A DNA stretch of 64,000 bases from an uncultured Clostridia bacterium (GCA_934630705.1 CAKTWP010000005.1:62001-126000); one strand, 5' to 3'; shown: positions 25,153 to 34,510, numbered from the stretch's first letter. Notes: generated by a model from the sequence alone, not told the origin. A program made the numbers and translations.

Positions 25153-26063
25153 GAATGCTCCCCTCCTGCCAGCGCCTTGCCCGTGACGGCAAGGAACACA
25201 TCATCCATTTTGCCCTTGGTGATCTCAAAATCCCGAAACAGCGCCGGGTGCTGCAAAATCAGCTCCGTGGCCGCCTCCGTATTGGGCACGGCCACCCGGA
25301 ACGCATCCCGGATGGCTTCGTAAGGCGCGCCCAACTGCTTCACATCCGCTTCCTGCACCCCATAGAGGGTGATGAAATCGCCGGTATAGGTGTTTTTCAG
25401 CGTCAGCGGCGTGCCCTGGGCCACGATCTGGCCGTGATCGAGAATGACCACGTTGTCCGCATCCGCGGCTTCTTCCATGTAATGGGTGGTGAGGAACACG
25501 GTGAGGCCCTGCTCCCGGCGCAGCCGGCCGATCACCTGCCACAGCAGGCTGCGGGTCTGGGGATCCAGGCCGGTGGTGGGCTCATCCAGAATGAGGATTT
25601 TGGGCTGATGCAGCAGCGCGCGGGCAATATCGATGCGCCGCCGCTGGCCGCCCGACAGCTTGCCCACGGGCCGGCGCAGCAGCTCGGCAAAATCCAGCAG
25701 CGCCGTCAGCTCTGCCAGCCGCTGCCTGAACGCCGCGCCATGAATGCCATACAGCGCCGCCCGGCTTTCCAGATTATCCCGGACGGACAATTCCTTATCC
25801 AATACGGAGCTTTGAAACACCACACCCAGCTGGCTTTTGGCCGCATCCGGGTTTTGATCCAGATCCGTGCCGCAGATGCGCACGCTGCCGCCATCCTTTT
25901 TTAACTGGCCGCAGATAATGTTAATGGTTGTGGATTTCCCGGCTCCATTGACCCCAAGAAACGCGAAAAGCTCGCCTGCCCGCACCCGGAAGCTCAGGTC
26001 GTTCACCGCGTGCACCGGGCCGAAATGCTTTTGCAGATGATCGATTTGAATCATGTCGGTCAT
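25149..26063 (-). CDS. ABC exporter ATP-binding subunit
   Basis: A 304-residue DrrA/CcmA-type ATPase pairing with the permease at 24250. The Walker A is GVNGAGKST, the signature LSGGQRRR, the Walker B ILILDEPTTGLDPQ, with the H-loop His in LTTHYMEEA. A C-terminal domain of about 80 residues follows, as in DrrA-like proteins. The ATG at 26063 is chosen because GGGGG lies 7 bases before it and because the ATPase fold starts there; an in-frame ATG at 26141 overlaps the fucosidase stop region and has no site. Confidence 0.93.
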   Translation of the reverse strand: MTDMIQIDHLQKHFGPVHAVNDLSFRVRAGELFAFLGVNGAGKSTTINIICGQLKKDGGSVRICGTDLDQNPDAAKSQLGVVFQSSVLDKELSVRDNLESRAALYGIHGAAFRQRLAELTALLDFAELLRRPVGKLSGGQRRRIDIARALLHQPKILILDEPTTGLDPQTRSLLWQVIGRLRREQGLTVFLTTHYMEEAADADNVVILDHGQIVAQGTPLTLKNTYTGDFITLYGVQEADVKQLGAPYEAIRDAFRVAVPNTEAATELILQHPALFRDFEITKGKMDDVFLAVTGKALAGGEHS

Positions 26064-26141
26064 GATTTTCCCCCTCGTATTTACAGGATACGGATGGTAT
26101 ATTGGCTGGAAAGGCCTGTTTTCCTGCGGGTTTACAAGCAT

Positions 26142-27473
26142 TTAATAGAGCCGCGCATCCAGCCGCTCCACCCGATCCCGGGCGGAAAGGATACGGATGG
26201 TCAGCCGCTGCACTGTTTTGGGCGATTGCAGATCGCAGATGCGGCGGCTGCCGATGGTGGCTCCGGAGAAAAGAATGTCCTCCCCGGACAGCACCATGAA
26301 CCGCTCCACCCGCTGGCCCGAAGCAATGTCCTCGGCCAGCGTCAGATACCGCGCGTCCACCGGCGCAGGCAGCGTCAGGGTGAAATCGCACTGGGTGGGG
26401 CTGGTTTCCGTGCGGGTAAGGGCCGCGCCGGGGGCCAGCTCCCGGCCAAAGGCGGCGCGAAGCCAAGCTCCCAGTTCCCGGAGCCGATCCACATCCCGGG
26501 GATCGAACCGGCCGCTGGGCATGGGCGGAATATTCAGGTTGAAAGTTGCGCTGCCGCCCACGCTGGCCAGATACGCCTTTTGCAGCCGTTCCAGGGCGTG
26601 GGGCGCTTCCTCCGGATGATAGAACCAGCCGGGACGGATGGACATATCCGTTTCTGCGGGGCAGAAGGTCAGGCCCTGGCTGTACTGGATGATGGGCATA
26701 TCGCCCAGCACAGGCCAGGTGTTATAAATGCCCTGAAGCGAACCGGGGACCAGCGCGTCTTCGGTCTGGGCCGGGGAACGGAAGCACAGCTCCCGGGGCA
26801 TCACCATCCATTCGCTTTCCCGGCATACGCCGCTTTCGTTGCCCACCCAGCGGATATCCGGCCCCGCATCGTTGAAAATGCAGGCGTTGGGCTGATATTT
26901 GCGGATCAGATCGATATAGCCGTCAAAGTCGTATTCCTGCTTGCGGCCATTGGGCCCTTCGCCGCAGGCGCCGTCAAACCAGACGTAAAAGATGTCGCCG
27001 TATTGGGTCAGCAGCTCGGTGAGCTGGTTCTTGTAATAGTCGTTGTAGGCGGGGGTGCCGTAAAGGGCGCTGTTTCGGTCCCAGGGAGAAAGATAGAACC
27101 CGAAGCGGATTCCCCCACGGCGGCAGGCCTCCGCCGCCTCCCGCACCACATCGCCCTTGCCCCCCTTCCAGGGGCTGTTTTTTACGCTGTGCTCGGTGTA
27201 TTTGCTGGGCCAGAGGCAGAAGCCGTCGTGATGCTTGGCGGTGAGCACCATGCCTGTCATGCCCGCCGATTTTATGGCGGCCACCCATTGATCACAGTCC
27301 AGGTCGGTGGGATTAAACAGAGCGGGATCCTCTTTCCCCGTTCCCCATTCCAGGCCTGTATAGGTGTTCGGGCTGAAGTGCACGAAGGCGTAGAAGGGAT
27401 CCTGCAGGAAGCGAAGCTGCCGGGGCGAGGGAATTACCTGAGCGGCCTGACGGCGGAAATGCGAGTAATCCAT
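26142..27473 (-). CDS. GH29 alpha-L-fucosidase
   Basis: Hydrolyses terminal alpha-L-fucose from oligosaccharides. The 443-residue protein has the GH29 barrel: FVHFSPNTYTGLEWGTGKEDP, VLTAKHHDGFCLW (His81-His82), FYLSPWDRN and VWFDGACG with nucleophile Asp167. It ends in a short beta domain after about residue 345. There is no signal peptide, so it acts on imported fucosides. AAGGAGG stands before the ATG. It lies 78 bases upstream of the ABC exporter on the same strand; a functional tie is not evident. This window holds no fucose catabolic genes. Confidence 0.95.
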   Translation of the reverse strand: MDYSHFRRQAAQVIPSPRQLRFLQDPFYAFVHFSPNTYTGLEWGTGKEDPALFNPTDLDCDQWVAAIKSAGMTGMVLTAKHHDGFCLWPSKYTEHSVKNSPWKGGKGDVVREAAEACRRGGIRFGFYLSPWDRNSALYGTPAYNDYYKNQLTELLTQYGDIFYVWFDGACGEGPNGRKQEYDFDGYIDLIRKYQPNACIFNDAGPDIRWVGNESGVCRESEWMVMPRELCFRSPAQTEDALVPGSLQGIYNTWPVLGDMPIIQYSQGLTFCPAETDMSIRPGWFYHPEEAPHALERLQKAYLASVGGSATFNLNIPPMPSGRFDPRDVDRLRELGAWLRAAFGRELAPGAALTRTETSPTQCDFTLTLPAPVDARYLTLAEDIASGQRVERFMVLSGEDILFSGATIGSRRICDLQSPKTVQRLTIRILSARDRVERLDARLY

Positions 27474-27605
27474 GGATGTGTTCCTCCTTTGTAATCATTC
27501 ATGCAGCGGCTGCGCTGCGAAAAAACGAAAAAACCTGCGGATGGGGAAACATAATCGCCCGGGGGGATGAATACCCATAATCAGGAGCGATAGGAGGGAA
27601 GAAAC

Positions 27606-29141
27606 ATGGAATTGCAATTGATTCGTGATAATATGGAAACCGAGCAGCGGCTTTCGGCCAAGCCGGTGCAGATCACAGTAGAGGCGGAAGCGGCGCTGCC
27701 GGGAGGACTGCGGGAGGAAGCCCGGGTGTATTATGCGGACGCCGCGGCGCAGGTAAACGGCGGCGAAGCGGCGGGCAACCGGGTGATGACGGATGGCCGG
27801 GTGACCTTCCATGTGCTGTATGCCCAGGGAGATCTGAGCCACATATCCGCCCTGGAAACCAGCGCGGATTTTTCTCAGACGCTGCCGCTGCGGGAGGAAA
27901 ACCCGCCATCCGCCGCCCTGCGGATGGCGCCCCGGGCGGAGGTGCAGCATGTGAGCGCCAAAGCGTTTAACGGCCGGTTGATTCTCCGGGCCATCGTGCA
28001 GCTCAGCGCCGAAGGGCTTGCGCCCGCAGCCGTATCCTTTGTGCGGGATGCGGGGGAGGGAGACGGCGTGGAGCGGGCCACCCAAACGCTGACCATTCAG
28101 CGGGCGGTGGGGGAAGGAGAGGGACAGACGCTGCTGCGGGAAGAGCTTGAGCTGGCGGAGGTGCTCCAGATTCAGGACACCCTCTATGCCACGGCGCAGG
28201 CCCAGGTGGAGGATATATTAGGCGGCGCGGATGGCCGGGCTATCGTCACCGGTACCATCACGCTGGAGGCATATCATACCTCCGCCATGCCCGGGCGGCC
28301 GCTGGTCTATACCCGCCATGCCATGCCCTTTGAGCAGGCAGTGGGCCTGTCCGGCGCGCTGGGCGACGCTATGGCCGCCCGCAGCGAGGTACGGGATGTG
28401 GCGGTGCTGGCGCAGGACGGGCCGGACGGCGGGAAGGTGATGCGGGCGGAGGTGCAGCTCTATACCGCCGTGACCGCTGTGGAAAACCAGGAAATCACGG
28501 CGCTGCGGGATGTGTTTACCACCCAGGGCGAGGCTGTGGAAACCACGGCCCGGCATGTGACCTTGCGCACCGGCATGATCAGCGAGCAGACCGCCGAAAG
28601 CGGCAAAGCCGCCCTGACGCTGCCAGACGGCTCGCCCCGGATAAAAACCCCGCTGCTGGCCTTCGCCCGGCCGCTGCTGGTGAAGGCGGAGCGGCAGAAG
28701 GAAAAGCTGGCGGTGGACGGCATTCTGGAAACCACCCTGCTCTATCTCACCGAGGACAGCCCCATTCCCGTGGCCATTGAGCAGGAAGAACCCTTCCATG
28801 CGCTTTTTGCCACGCAGGCGGAGCCGGCGGATGAGCTGCGGCTTGCCGCCTCCCAGGTGGAAGCCAGCGCCATTACCGGCGACCGGGTGGAGCTGAAATA
28901 TATCCTGCATCTGCTGGCCCAGGGCGTGCGCACGGCGGAAGCGGAGGTGGTATCCGAAGCGGTGCCGGTGGATGCAGCGTCGGTGGAGCCTGGGATCGCG
29001 CTGTATTTCATCCAGCCTGGGGAAAGCGCCTGGGATGTGGCCAAGCGCTATCGGGTGCCCCTTTCGGAACTGCAGCAGCTCAATCCGGAATTGCCTGATC
29101 AGCCACGGCCCGGCACCCCGGTGATTGCCTACCGGCGCTAA
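27606..29141 (+). CDS. SPOCS-domain protein with C-terminal LysM
   Basis: A 511-residue protein built of repeated DUF3794/SPOCS domains (roughly residues 30-130, 165-265 and 355-445; each shows a VxFxVLYxxGD- or ILETTLLYLTEDSP-like strand pair) and a LysM module at about 462-510 (YFIQPGESAWDVAKRYRVP..LQQLNPEL). SPOCS proteins are found in endospore-forming Clostridia and Bacilli and the domain occurs in spore envelope proteins such as SipL, which also has a C-terminal LysM. This suggests a role in coat or cortex assembly. A GGAGGGA site precedes the ATG. No vegetative promoter is evident upstream, consistent with a sporulation sigma factor. Its 3' end overlaps the convergent gene at 29138 by 4 bases. 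Confidence 0.9.
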   Translation: MELQLIRDNMETEQRLSAKPVQITVEAEAALPGGLREEARVYYADAAAQVNGGEAAGNRVMTDGRVTFHVLYAQGDLSHISALETSADFSQTLPLREENPPSAALRMAPRAEVQHVSAKAFNGRLILRAIVQLSAEGLAPAAVSFVRDAGEGDGVERATQTLTIQRAVGEGEGQTLLREELELAEVLQIQDTLYATAQAQVEDILGGADGRAIVTGTITLEAYHTSAMPGRPLVYTRHAMPFEQAVGLSGALGDAMAARSEVRDVAVLAQDGPDGGKVMRAEVQLYTAVTAVENQEITALRDVFTTQGEAVETTARHVTLRTGMISEQTAESGKAALTLPDGSPRIKTPLLAFARPLLVKAERQKEKLAVDGILETTLLYLTEDSPIPVAIEQEEPFHALFATQAEPADELRLAASQVEASAITGDRVELKYILHLLAQGVRTAEAEVVSEAVPVDAASVEPGIALYFIQPGESAWDVAKRYRVPLSELQQLNPELPDQPRPGTPVIAYRR

Positions 29142-29560
29142 AGCAGGGGGAACGTCAGCAGCAGCAACGCCGCCCCGGCGGCATAGGCGCGGCGGGAGGA
29201 CAGCCGGAGCGTCAGCAGCTTCCCGCACAGGCAGGCGGAGAGCAAGATCGCGCCCAGCAAAAGGACGGCGCGGCTCAGGGCCGTTTCGATCCAGAAGCAG
29301 GCAAAGCAGAAGCGCAATCCGGCATAAACGCTGCAAAGGCTCAGCGCCCCGCCGCAAAACGCAAAAAACAGCCGGGCAGGCCGCAGCGCTCGCCGGCGAG
29401 GATAGGGATAGGCGGACGCCGGGAGCAGCAGCGCCCCCAGCAGCAGCCAGAAAAGCATCGCGGCCATCCCGCCGCCCGCATGCCCGCCCGGGGCTGCCAG
29501 CGCTATCACCGGCGCCCCCCGGACCATCCATCGCCGCATGCGGGCGGCTTCCGCGATCAT
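29138..29560 (-). CDS. Small hydrophobic membrane protein of unknown function
   Basis: A 140-residue protein with about three or four membrane segments (MLFWLLLGALLLPASAYPY, LFFAFCGGALSLCSVYAGLRF, SRAVLLLGAILLSACLC and a C-terminal AAGAALLLLTFPLL). The ATG overlaps the stop of the YhcN-like lipoprotein gene in an ATGA junction, which supports it as a real, translationally coupled gene. I do not recognise the family. Its pairing with a sporulation-type lipoprotein suggests expression in the same programme. Confidence 0.6.
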   Translation of the reverse strand: MIAEAARMRRWMVRGAPVIALAAPGGHAGGGMAAMLFWLLLGALLLPASAYPYPRRRALRPARLFFAFCGGALSLCSVYAGLRFCFACFWIETALSRAVLLLGAILLSACLCGKLLTLRLSSRRAYAAGAALLLLTFPLL

Positions 29561-30114
29561 TCGGTGAATACCGTGATCTGGTTCATCAGGTCCTCCGCCT
29601 GGGAAGAAATGGCGGAGAGGGAAGTGGCGCTGTCCAGGTTTTCGGCAAGGCTCTGGATTTTCTTCACCTGGTCTTCCTCGCTGGAAACGGCCACGCCGGT
29701 GACGGCTTTATCCACCGTCTGGATGCGGGCGAGAATCATTTTTTTCATCCGGTCATCGGTCTGGCCCTGGTACTGGCTGTTGTATTTTACGCCCACCAGC
29801 GCCCGGGTGTCAATGGCCACCACATACGCATCATCCACTTCGGAGAGCTTGCCAATGGCATCCTCCATCTCCTCGGATTTCTTCTGAGCGTCCTCCAGCG
29901 ATGTGATGCCGCCCATGCCGGGCATCACGCTGCCCGGATTGCCGGACGCATCCGGCTGGGGGCTGGTCGGGCTGTTGGTGGCGTCCGGCGAAGCGCTGGG
30001 CATGGCCGAAACGGCGGGAGAGGGAGAAGCCAGGGTGTCCGCATTGCTGGCGCAGCCCGCCAGCACCGCTGCCGCCAGCGCAAGCAGCAGCATGAGCATC
30101 CAAAGTTTTTTCAA
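29557..30114 (-). CDS. YhcN/YlaJ-like sporulation lipoprotein
   Basis: A 185-residue lipoprotein. The signal LMLLLALAAAVLAGCASN has a lipobox (LAGC), followed by a Ser/Pro/Ala-rich spacer to about residue 75 and a folded domain with DDAYVVAIDTRALVGVKY and KKIQSLAENLD, matching the YhcN/YlaJ family of spore inner-membrane lipoproteins. The start is a TTG at 30114, chosen because GGAGG is 9 bases upstream and the codons LKK begin a normal signal peptide; the ATG at 30159 has no site. The downstream membrane-protein gene is coupled by an ATGA overlap. Confidence 0.85.
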   Translation of the reverse strand: MKKLWMLMLLLALAAAVLAGCASNADTLASPSPAVSAMPSASPDATNSPTSPQPDASGNPGSVMPGMGGITSLEDAQKKSEEMEDAIGKLSEVDDAYVVAIDTRALVGVKYNSQYQGQTDDRMKKMILARIQTVDKAVTGVAVSSEEDQVKKIQSLAENLDSATSLSAISSQAEDLMNQITVFTE

Positions 30115-30231
30115 GCGAAATCGCCTCCTCGCGGCTATTGTGCGCAGGGCGGCGGCCAATTATCATAGGCAAAAATCGACAAAAAACAGGACGCGCATCC
30201 TGCGGGAGGACGCTCTTGGGGGCGGGAATGC

Positions 30232-30430
30232 GGAGTAGCGCGTGGATTAGAAACGCGGCTTTAGACGCGTTTCGCGCAAAAAAACAAGAAATATCGCTAA
30301 ACAGCACGGGCAAGCGCAGCGTAGCACGTGCGTTGCCCCAAGAAACGCGGCTTTAGACGCGTTTCGCGACGATAGCCAGGATGTATCGCCAAGTGACGCG
30401 CTTCCCTGAAAGGGAGTAGCGTGTGGAGCA
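30232..30430. repeat. Multi-hairpin repeat element in an intergenic region
   Basis: A direct repeat GGAGTAGCG(C/T)GTGGA starts at 30232 and 30413. Between them an identical 28-base hairpin sequence occurs at 30249-30276 and 30341-30368 (stem GAAACGCG with CGCGTTTC). A GGGCAA..TTGCCC inverted repeat with CGC/GCG extension lies between these copies (about 30308-30338). No coding frame fits. It lies between the YhcN-like lipoprotein and the kinase-like gene, both on the minus strand. Confidence 0.7.
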
Positions 30431-30431
30431 A

Positions 30432-32075
30432 TTAGTAAAGCGTGCAGCCGCCGATAAATTCCCGCAGCAGGGACAGCGGCGGAATCTCCCGCAGCGCTTC
30501 ATCGGTGGCGGGCAGCATATAATGCAGGATTTTCAGCAGCCGCCGGGAGCTGAGATACACCGGGTTCTCCGGCGGAATGGCTTTCAGCAGCTCATAGGCA
30601 TAGCGCTTGAGCACCGGCAGCTCATAATGCAGCGCGGAGTTAAACACGAAATCTGCCTGCTCCTGGTAGGGGAAAATCCATTTCTCCTCGCCCCGGCGCA
30701 CGCTGTTCCACATGGCCAGCGTTTCCTCCGGCGGCGTATTGCGGAACTGATGATCCCGCACGATCCGCCGCAGCAGCCGGGCGTCGGTGGTGCGGATACG
30801 GTTGTGGTTATCCAGATTCAGGCAGGTGAGCTCGCTGATATACACCTTGGCGATCAGCGACGGATCAAACCCCTCGTGCAGCGCCGGATTCAGGCCATGA
30901 ATGCCCTCCATCACCAGCAGCTGATCATCCGCCAGCTTCAGGGGATAACGCTTGGGCGCGCGGCGGCTGACGGTGAAATCAAACCGGGGCATCTGCACCT
31001 CGCCGCCGGATAGCAGCGCGGCAACGCATTCCCGCAGCAACGCCACGTCCAGCGCACTGAGGGCCTCCAGATCGGGCTGGCCGTCCGCCTCCAGCGGCAG
31101 CAGATCCCGATCCAGATAGAAATCATCCAGAGAAATCAGCACCGGCCGCAGCCCCAGAACCCGCAGATGAATGCACAGACGATTGGCGAAGGTGGTTTTC
31201 CCGCTGGAAGAGGGACCGGCCACGAAAATGGCTTTTGCGCCCCGGCGATGGATGCCGTCGGCAATCTCGGCAATGGATTTATCATGCAGCGCTTCATTGA
31301 CGCGGATGAAATCCGGCAGCTTGCCGCCCACGATCATGTCGTTCAGATCCGCCGCATTCATGCAGCCCAGAATATCGCACCAGCGGTTGGACTGGGCAAA
31401 CGCGGCCAGATGCTTGGGCAGGGAAGCAAAGGGCGCAGGCACGGCGGGATTTTTGGGGCTGGGCATTTGCAGCACCATCCCCGGCGCAAGGGGCATTAAA
31501 TGAAATGCGGGCACGTAGCGGGTGGAGGGCAGCATCGCGCCGTAAAAGTATTCCGCCATGCCGCCGCAGAGATACACGTTAAAAAAGTCGTAGGGCCGAT
31601 AGGCCAGCAGCCGGGTTTTATCCTCCTCGCCTTCCTGCTGGAAATAGGCGATGGCCTTTTCCCGGCTCCATTTCTGGCGCTCAAAGGGCAGATCCTCCTG
31701 CACGATCTTTTCCATTTCCGCCTGCAGGCTGGCCACGGTTTCCGCGTCGGCCTCCCGATCCAGAAAGCGCATGTAAACGCCATAGCCAATGGAATGCTCA
31801 ATGCGCAGATGGATTCCGGGCAGCACCCGTTTTACCGCCAGCAGCAGCACGAACCGCAGGGAGCGTTCGTAGATTCGGCGGCCCTCCTCATTCTGGAATG
31901 TGATGGGAAACAGGGCGCAGGGCTTGTCCAGCGGCTGGGTCAGCTCCAGGGCCTGGCCGCCGCAAAAGCAGCCCAGCGCCTTGGGCAGATATTCCGGGGC
32001 CAGAGCGGCAATCACCTGCTGCACCGTAATGGGAGCGGAAAATTCACCCTCTTTTTCCATAAAACGAATCAACAT
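30432..32075 (-). CDS. Uridine-kinase-like nucleoside kinase with ThrRS-like N-terminal domain
   Basis: A 547-residue protein known as a conserved Bacillota family: an N-terminal TGS/threonyl-tRNA-synthetase-second-domain-like region (about 1-250, with HLRIEHSIGYGVYM and DLPFERQKWSREKAI) joined to a P-loop kinase of the uridine kinase/phosphoribulokinase type (FVAGPSSSGKTTFANRL, ISLDDFYLDRDLLP, VMEGIHGLNPAL). The nucleotide or nucleoside substrate is not established. The ATG at 32075 is chosen because AAGGAGG ends 9 bases upstream; an ATG at 32084 abuts the site. There is no signal or membrane segment. Confidence 0.9.
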   Translation of the reverse strand: MLIRFMEKEGEFSAPITVQQVIAALAPEYLPKALGCFCGGQALELTQPLDKPCALFPITFQNEEGRRIYERSLRFVLLLAVKRVLPGIHLRIEHSIGYGVYMRFLDREADAETVASLQAEMEKIVQEDLPFERQKWSREKAIAYFQQEGEEDKTRLLAYRPYDFFNVYLCGGMAEYFYGAMLPSTRYVPAFHLMPLAPGMVLQMPSPKNPAVPAPFASLPKHLAAFAQSNRWCDILGCMNAADLNDMIVGGKLPDFIRVNEALHDKSIAEIADGIHRRGAKAIFVAGPSSSGKTTFANRLCIHLRVLGLRPVLISLDDFYLDRDLLPLEADGQPDLEALSALDVALLRECVAALLSGGEVQMPRFDFTVSRRAPKRYPLKLADDQLLVMEGIHGLNPALHEGFDPSLIAKVYISELTCLNLDNHNRIRTTDARLLRRIVRDHQFRNTPPEETLAMWNSVRRGEEKWIFPYQEQADFVFNSALHYELPVLKRYAYELLKAIPPENPVYLSSRRLLKILHYMLPATDEALREIPPLSLLREFIGGCTLY

Positions 32076-32273
32076 TGCCTTCATCCTCCTTGTCTGATGA
32101 TTTATTATACGCATACAGATGCAAAAAAACGAGAGAAACACGCTTCTCCGGAGAAAAGCAGCCCCTCTCGCGCTTTCCCTGGAAAAGCCCTTGGCCGTTG
32201 CGGCGTGTCATCGCCGGGGACCGGATGATTTTCGCGGGGAAATATGAAATTACGGCCGACGCTAAACCGCGGC

Positions 32274-33224
32274 TTATTGCTGCGCTTCCTGCTCCTGCTG
32301 CAGCGCCATTTTCTGCTGCCATTGGAGATGCTTGGTGTGCACATAGGCCGGGCTCTGCTCATCCGCCCGGGCGGCGGAGCGAGTCATGATCCGCTTGCCT
32401 TCGTCATTTTTGCCAAACTGCATTTTCACGAGCACCAGCCCGTGCTGGGGGCAATCCGCCAGCGCCATATATTTATTTTCGCCCTGGTGCACATAACCCT
32501 CGGGCACCTGCATCCGCTTGCCGCAGACGGGGCAGGGCGGGGTCATGGCGGCGGTGCTGGACAGCGCGTCCTTCATGGAGCGCACCCGCAAAATGGCCTG
32601 GCTTTCCCGCTTGCCCCGATCCAGATGCCGCAGCTTCTTGGCCGTCAGCGGATAATCCATCACCTTGCCGGGCTCGGGCAGCTTGGAAAACACCAGCGCG
32701 GTGTAATAGGCATCGTTCACGGCGTTATGGAAGGGCATGGTTTCTTCGTTGGGCTCGATCTGGAAATGCTCCATGGCCGCCCGCAGGCCCTTGCGCTCCT
32801 TGGAATTGCCGATCACTTCGCCAAACAGCCGCTGAATATCATAGATTCCGGCCAGCCTGGTTTCGCATTTATAGAAAGCCATGTTCTGGCTGAGCACGGA
32901 GATGTCGTCGCATCCCCAGGTGAGCAGCACGTAATCCTCGCCGCACCAGGCGGCAAACGCGGCCACGGCTTCATTGAAGGAGGGCGCTTCGTCCAGCTGC
33001 TCCTGGGTGATGTGGGTGATCCGCTGAATCCGCGGATGCAGCTTCACGTATTGCTCCGGCCGAATCAACTGGCTGAAGGAATCAATCACCTGCATCTGAT
33101 CGTTCACCTTCACGGCGCCGATCTGGATCATTTCAAAAAGCAGCTTGCCGCCCACGCTTTTATAGGCGGTGGAATTATAGGACATGGGCTGATTCCATTC
33201 CAGGTCCAGCACGATATACTGCAT
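32274..33224 (-). CDS. DEDDh 3'-5' exonuclease with C-terminal zinc-ribbon-like extension
   Basis: A 316-residue exonuclease of the DnaQ/KapD type. Motif I is VLDLEWNQP (Asp7, Glu9), motif II is in LLTWGCDDISVL and motif III is HNAVNDAYYTALVF with the catalytic His and Asp. The C-terminal third has CPVCGKRM and CPQHG, which could hold a zinc ion, an addition to the bare exonuclease fold. The ATG at 33224 is chosen because the fold starts there and GAGGTG lies upstream. It is 26 bases downstream of the flavoprotein gene, on the same strand. The substrate (RNA or DNA) is not known. Confidence 0.9.
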   Translation of the reverse strand: MQYIVLDLEWNQPMSYNSTAYKSVGGKLLFEMIQIGAVKVNDQMQVIDSFSQLIRPEQYVKLHPRIQRITHITQEQLDEAPSFNEAVAAFAAWCGEDYVLLTWGCDDISVLSQNMAFYKCETRLAGIYDIQRLFGEVIGNSKERKGLRAAMEHFQIEPNEETMPFHNAVNDAYYTALVFSKLPEPGKVMDYPLTAKKLRHLDRGKRESQAILRVRSMKDALSSTAAMTPPCPVCGKRMQVPEGYVHQGENKYMALADCPQHGLVLVKMQFGKNDEGKRIMTRSAARADEQSPAYVHTKHLQWQQKMALQQEQEAQQ

Positions 33225-33250
33225 GGCAGGAAACACCTCGAAATTACAAT

Positions 33251-34510
33251 TCAGCAAAGGGAACAGAGATACGCGGCCGCGCTTTGCCCGGCCAGCGCGC
33301 CGGTGGCAAAGGCGATTTGCAGGTTATAGCCCCCGGTGTGGGCGTCCACATCGATCAGCTCTCCGGCGGCATACAGCCCCTGCAGGCTGCGCACGGCCAT
33401 GGTGGAGGGCTGCAGCGCCTTCACATCGATGCCCCCCCGGGTGATAATCGCCTCGGAAAGGGGACGCAGGGCGGTAATGGTCAGGGGCAGTTCCTTGAGC
33501 ATCCGCCCGATCAGGCTGCGCTGGGCCGCCGTGATCTGGCAGCAGAGCATCGCTCCATCCAGACCGAACAGCCCGGGAAACAGCGCCGCAAACCGCTGGG
33601 GCAGCAGCGTCTGCATGGCGGTAGACAGCTGCTTTTTGCCGGCGGCGGCAAGCTCCCTTGTCAGGCGATGATCCAGCTGCTCCGGGGAAAGCCCGGGCTT
33701 GAGATCCAGCAGCGCCTGGCCCTGGCCGTTTTCCGGCAGGTGGGCCGAAAGCTCCAATGCCAGCGGGCCGGAGATCCCGAAGTGGGTGAACAGCATTTCA
33801 CCCAGCTCCGAGTATATTATTTTACCACAGGATACCCCGCGAAGGCAAACATTTTTCAGCGAAAGGCCCTGCAATTGCCGGGGCCAATCTTCTTTAGTCA
33901 GCAGCCCCACCAGGGAAGGACGGGGCGTGATCACCTTCAGCCCCGCCTGCGATGCCATGCGATGGCCATCGCCGGTGGAGCCGGTGGAGGGATAGGAAAG
34001 CCCGCCGGTTGCCAGAATGACGGCCCCGCAGGGCAGCGTTTCGCCGCTTTCCAGAGAAACGCCCTGCACCGCGCCGTCCGCAATCACCAGCTCCTGCACC
34101 CGGCAATGCAGCAATATTTCCACGCCTGCTGCCCGCAGCCCTTTTTCCAGCGCTCTGGTCACATCGCTGGCCTTATCCGAAACCGGGAATGCCCGGCGGC
34201 CCCGCTCGATCTTGGTTTCGCAGCCCAGGCTTTGGAGCAGCGCCAGCAGGTCATCCGGAGACAGGCAATCCAGCGCGCTGTAAAGAAACCGGGGATTTCG
34301 GGCCACGTTTTTGAGAAACTCATCCCGGTCGCACTGATTGGTCACGTTGCAGCGGCCCTTGCCGGTGATATAGATTTTCTTGCCCAGCTTTTCGTTCCGC
34401 TCCAGCAGGCGCACCCGCGCCCCGGCCCGGGCGGCAAACAGCGCAGCCATCATTCCGGCTGCGCCGCCGCCGATTACGATCAGGTCATTTTTCCCTGTTG
34501 ATGTAAACAC
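33251..34510 (-). CDS. BaiN/HI0933-family FAD-dependent oxidoreductase
   Basis: A 419-residue flavoprotein. The FAD-binding GGGAAGMMAAL lies near the N-terminus, with LERNEKLGKKIYITGKGRCNVTN, a family signature, then ATGGLSYPSTGSTGDG and the C-terminal VDVDAHTGGYNLQIAFATG. BaiN of Clostridium scindens, a bile-acid 4-ene reductase, belongs to this family, but most members are uncharacterised. The start is GTG at 34510, overlapping the 3' end of the RpiR gene by 26 bases. It is co-directional with the exonuclease gene. Confidence 0.92.
   Translation of the reverse strand: MFTSTGKNDLIVIGGGAAGMMAALFAARAGARVRLLERNEKLGKKIYITGKGRCNVTNQCDRDEFLKNVARNPRFLYSALDCLSPDDLLALLQSLGCETKIERGRRAFPVSDKASDVTRALEKGLRAAGVEILLHCRVQELVIADGAVQGVSLESGETLPCGAVILATGGLSYPSTGSTGDGHRMASQAGLKVITPRPSLVGLLTKEDWPRQLQGLSLKNVCLRGVSCGKIIYSELGEMLFTHFGISGPLALELSAHLPENGQGQALLDLKPGLSPEQLDHRLTRELAAAGKKQLSTAMQTLLPQRFAALFPGLFGLDGAMLCCQITAAQRSLIGRMLKELPLTITALRPLSEAIITRGGIDVKALQPSTMAVRSLQGLYAAGELIDVDAHTGGYNLQIAFATGALAGQSAAAYLCSLC

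Noticed and set aside
30432..32075. Threonyl-tRNA synthetase fragment
   Set aside because: Only the N-terminal editing-like fold is shared. There are no class II catalytic motifs, and a complete P-loop kinase domain follows.
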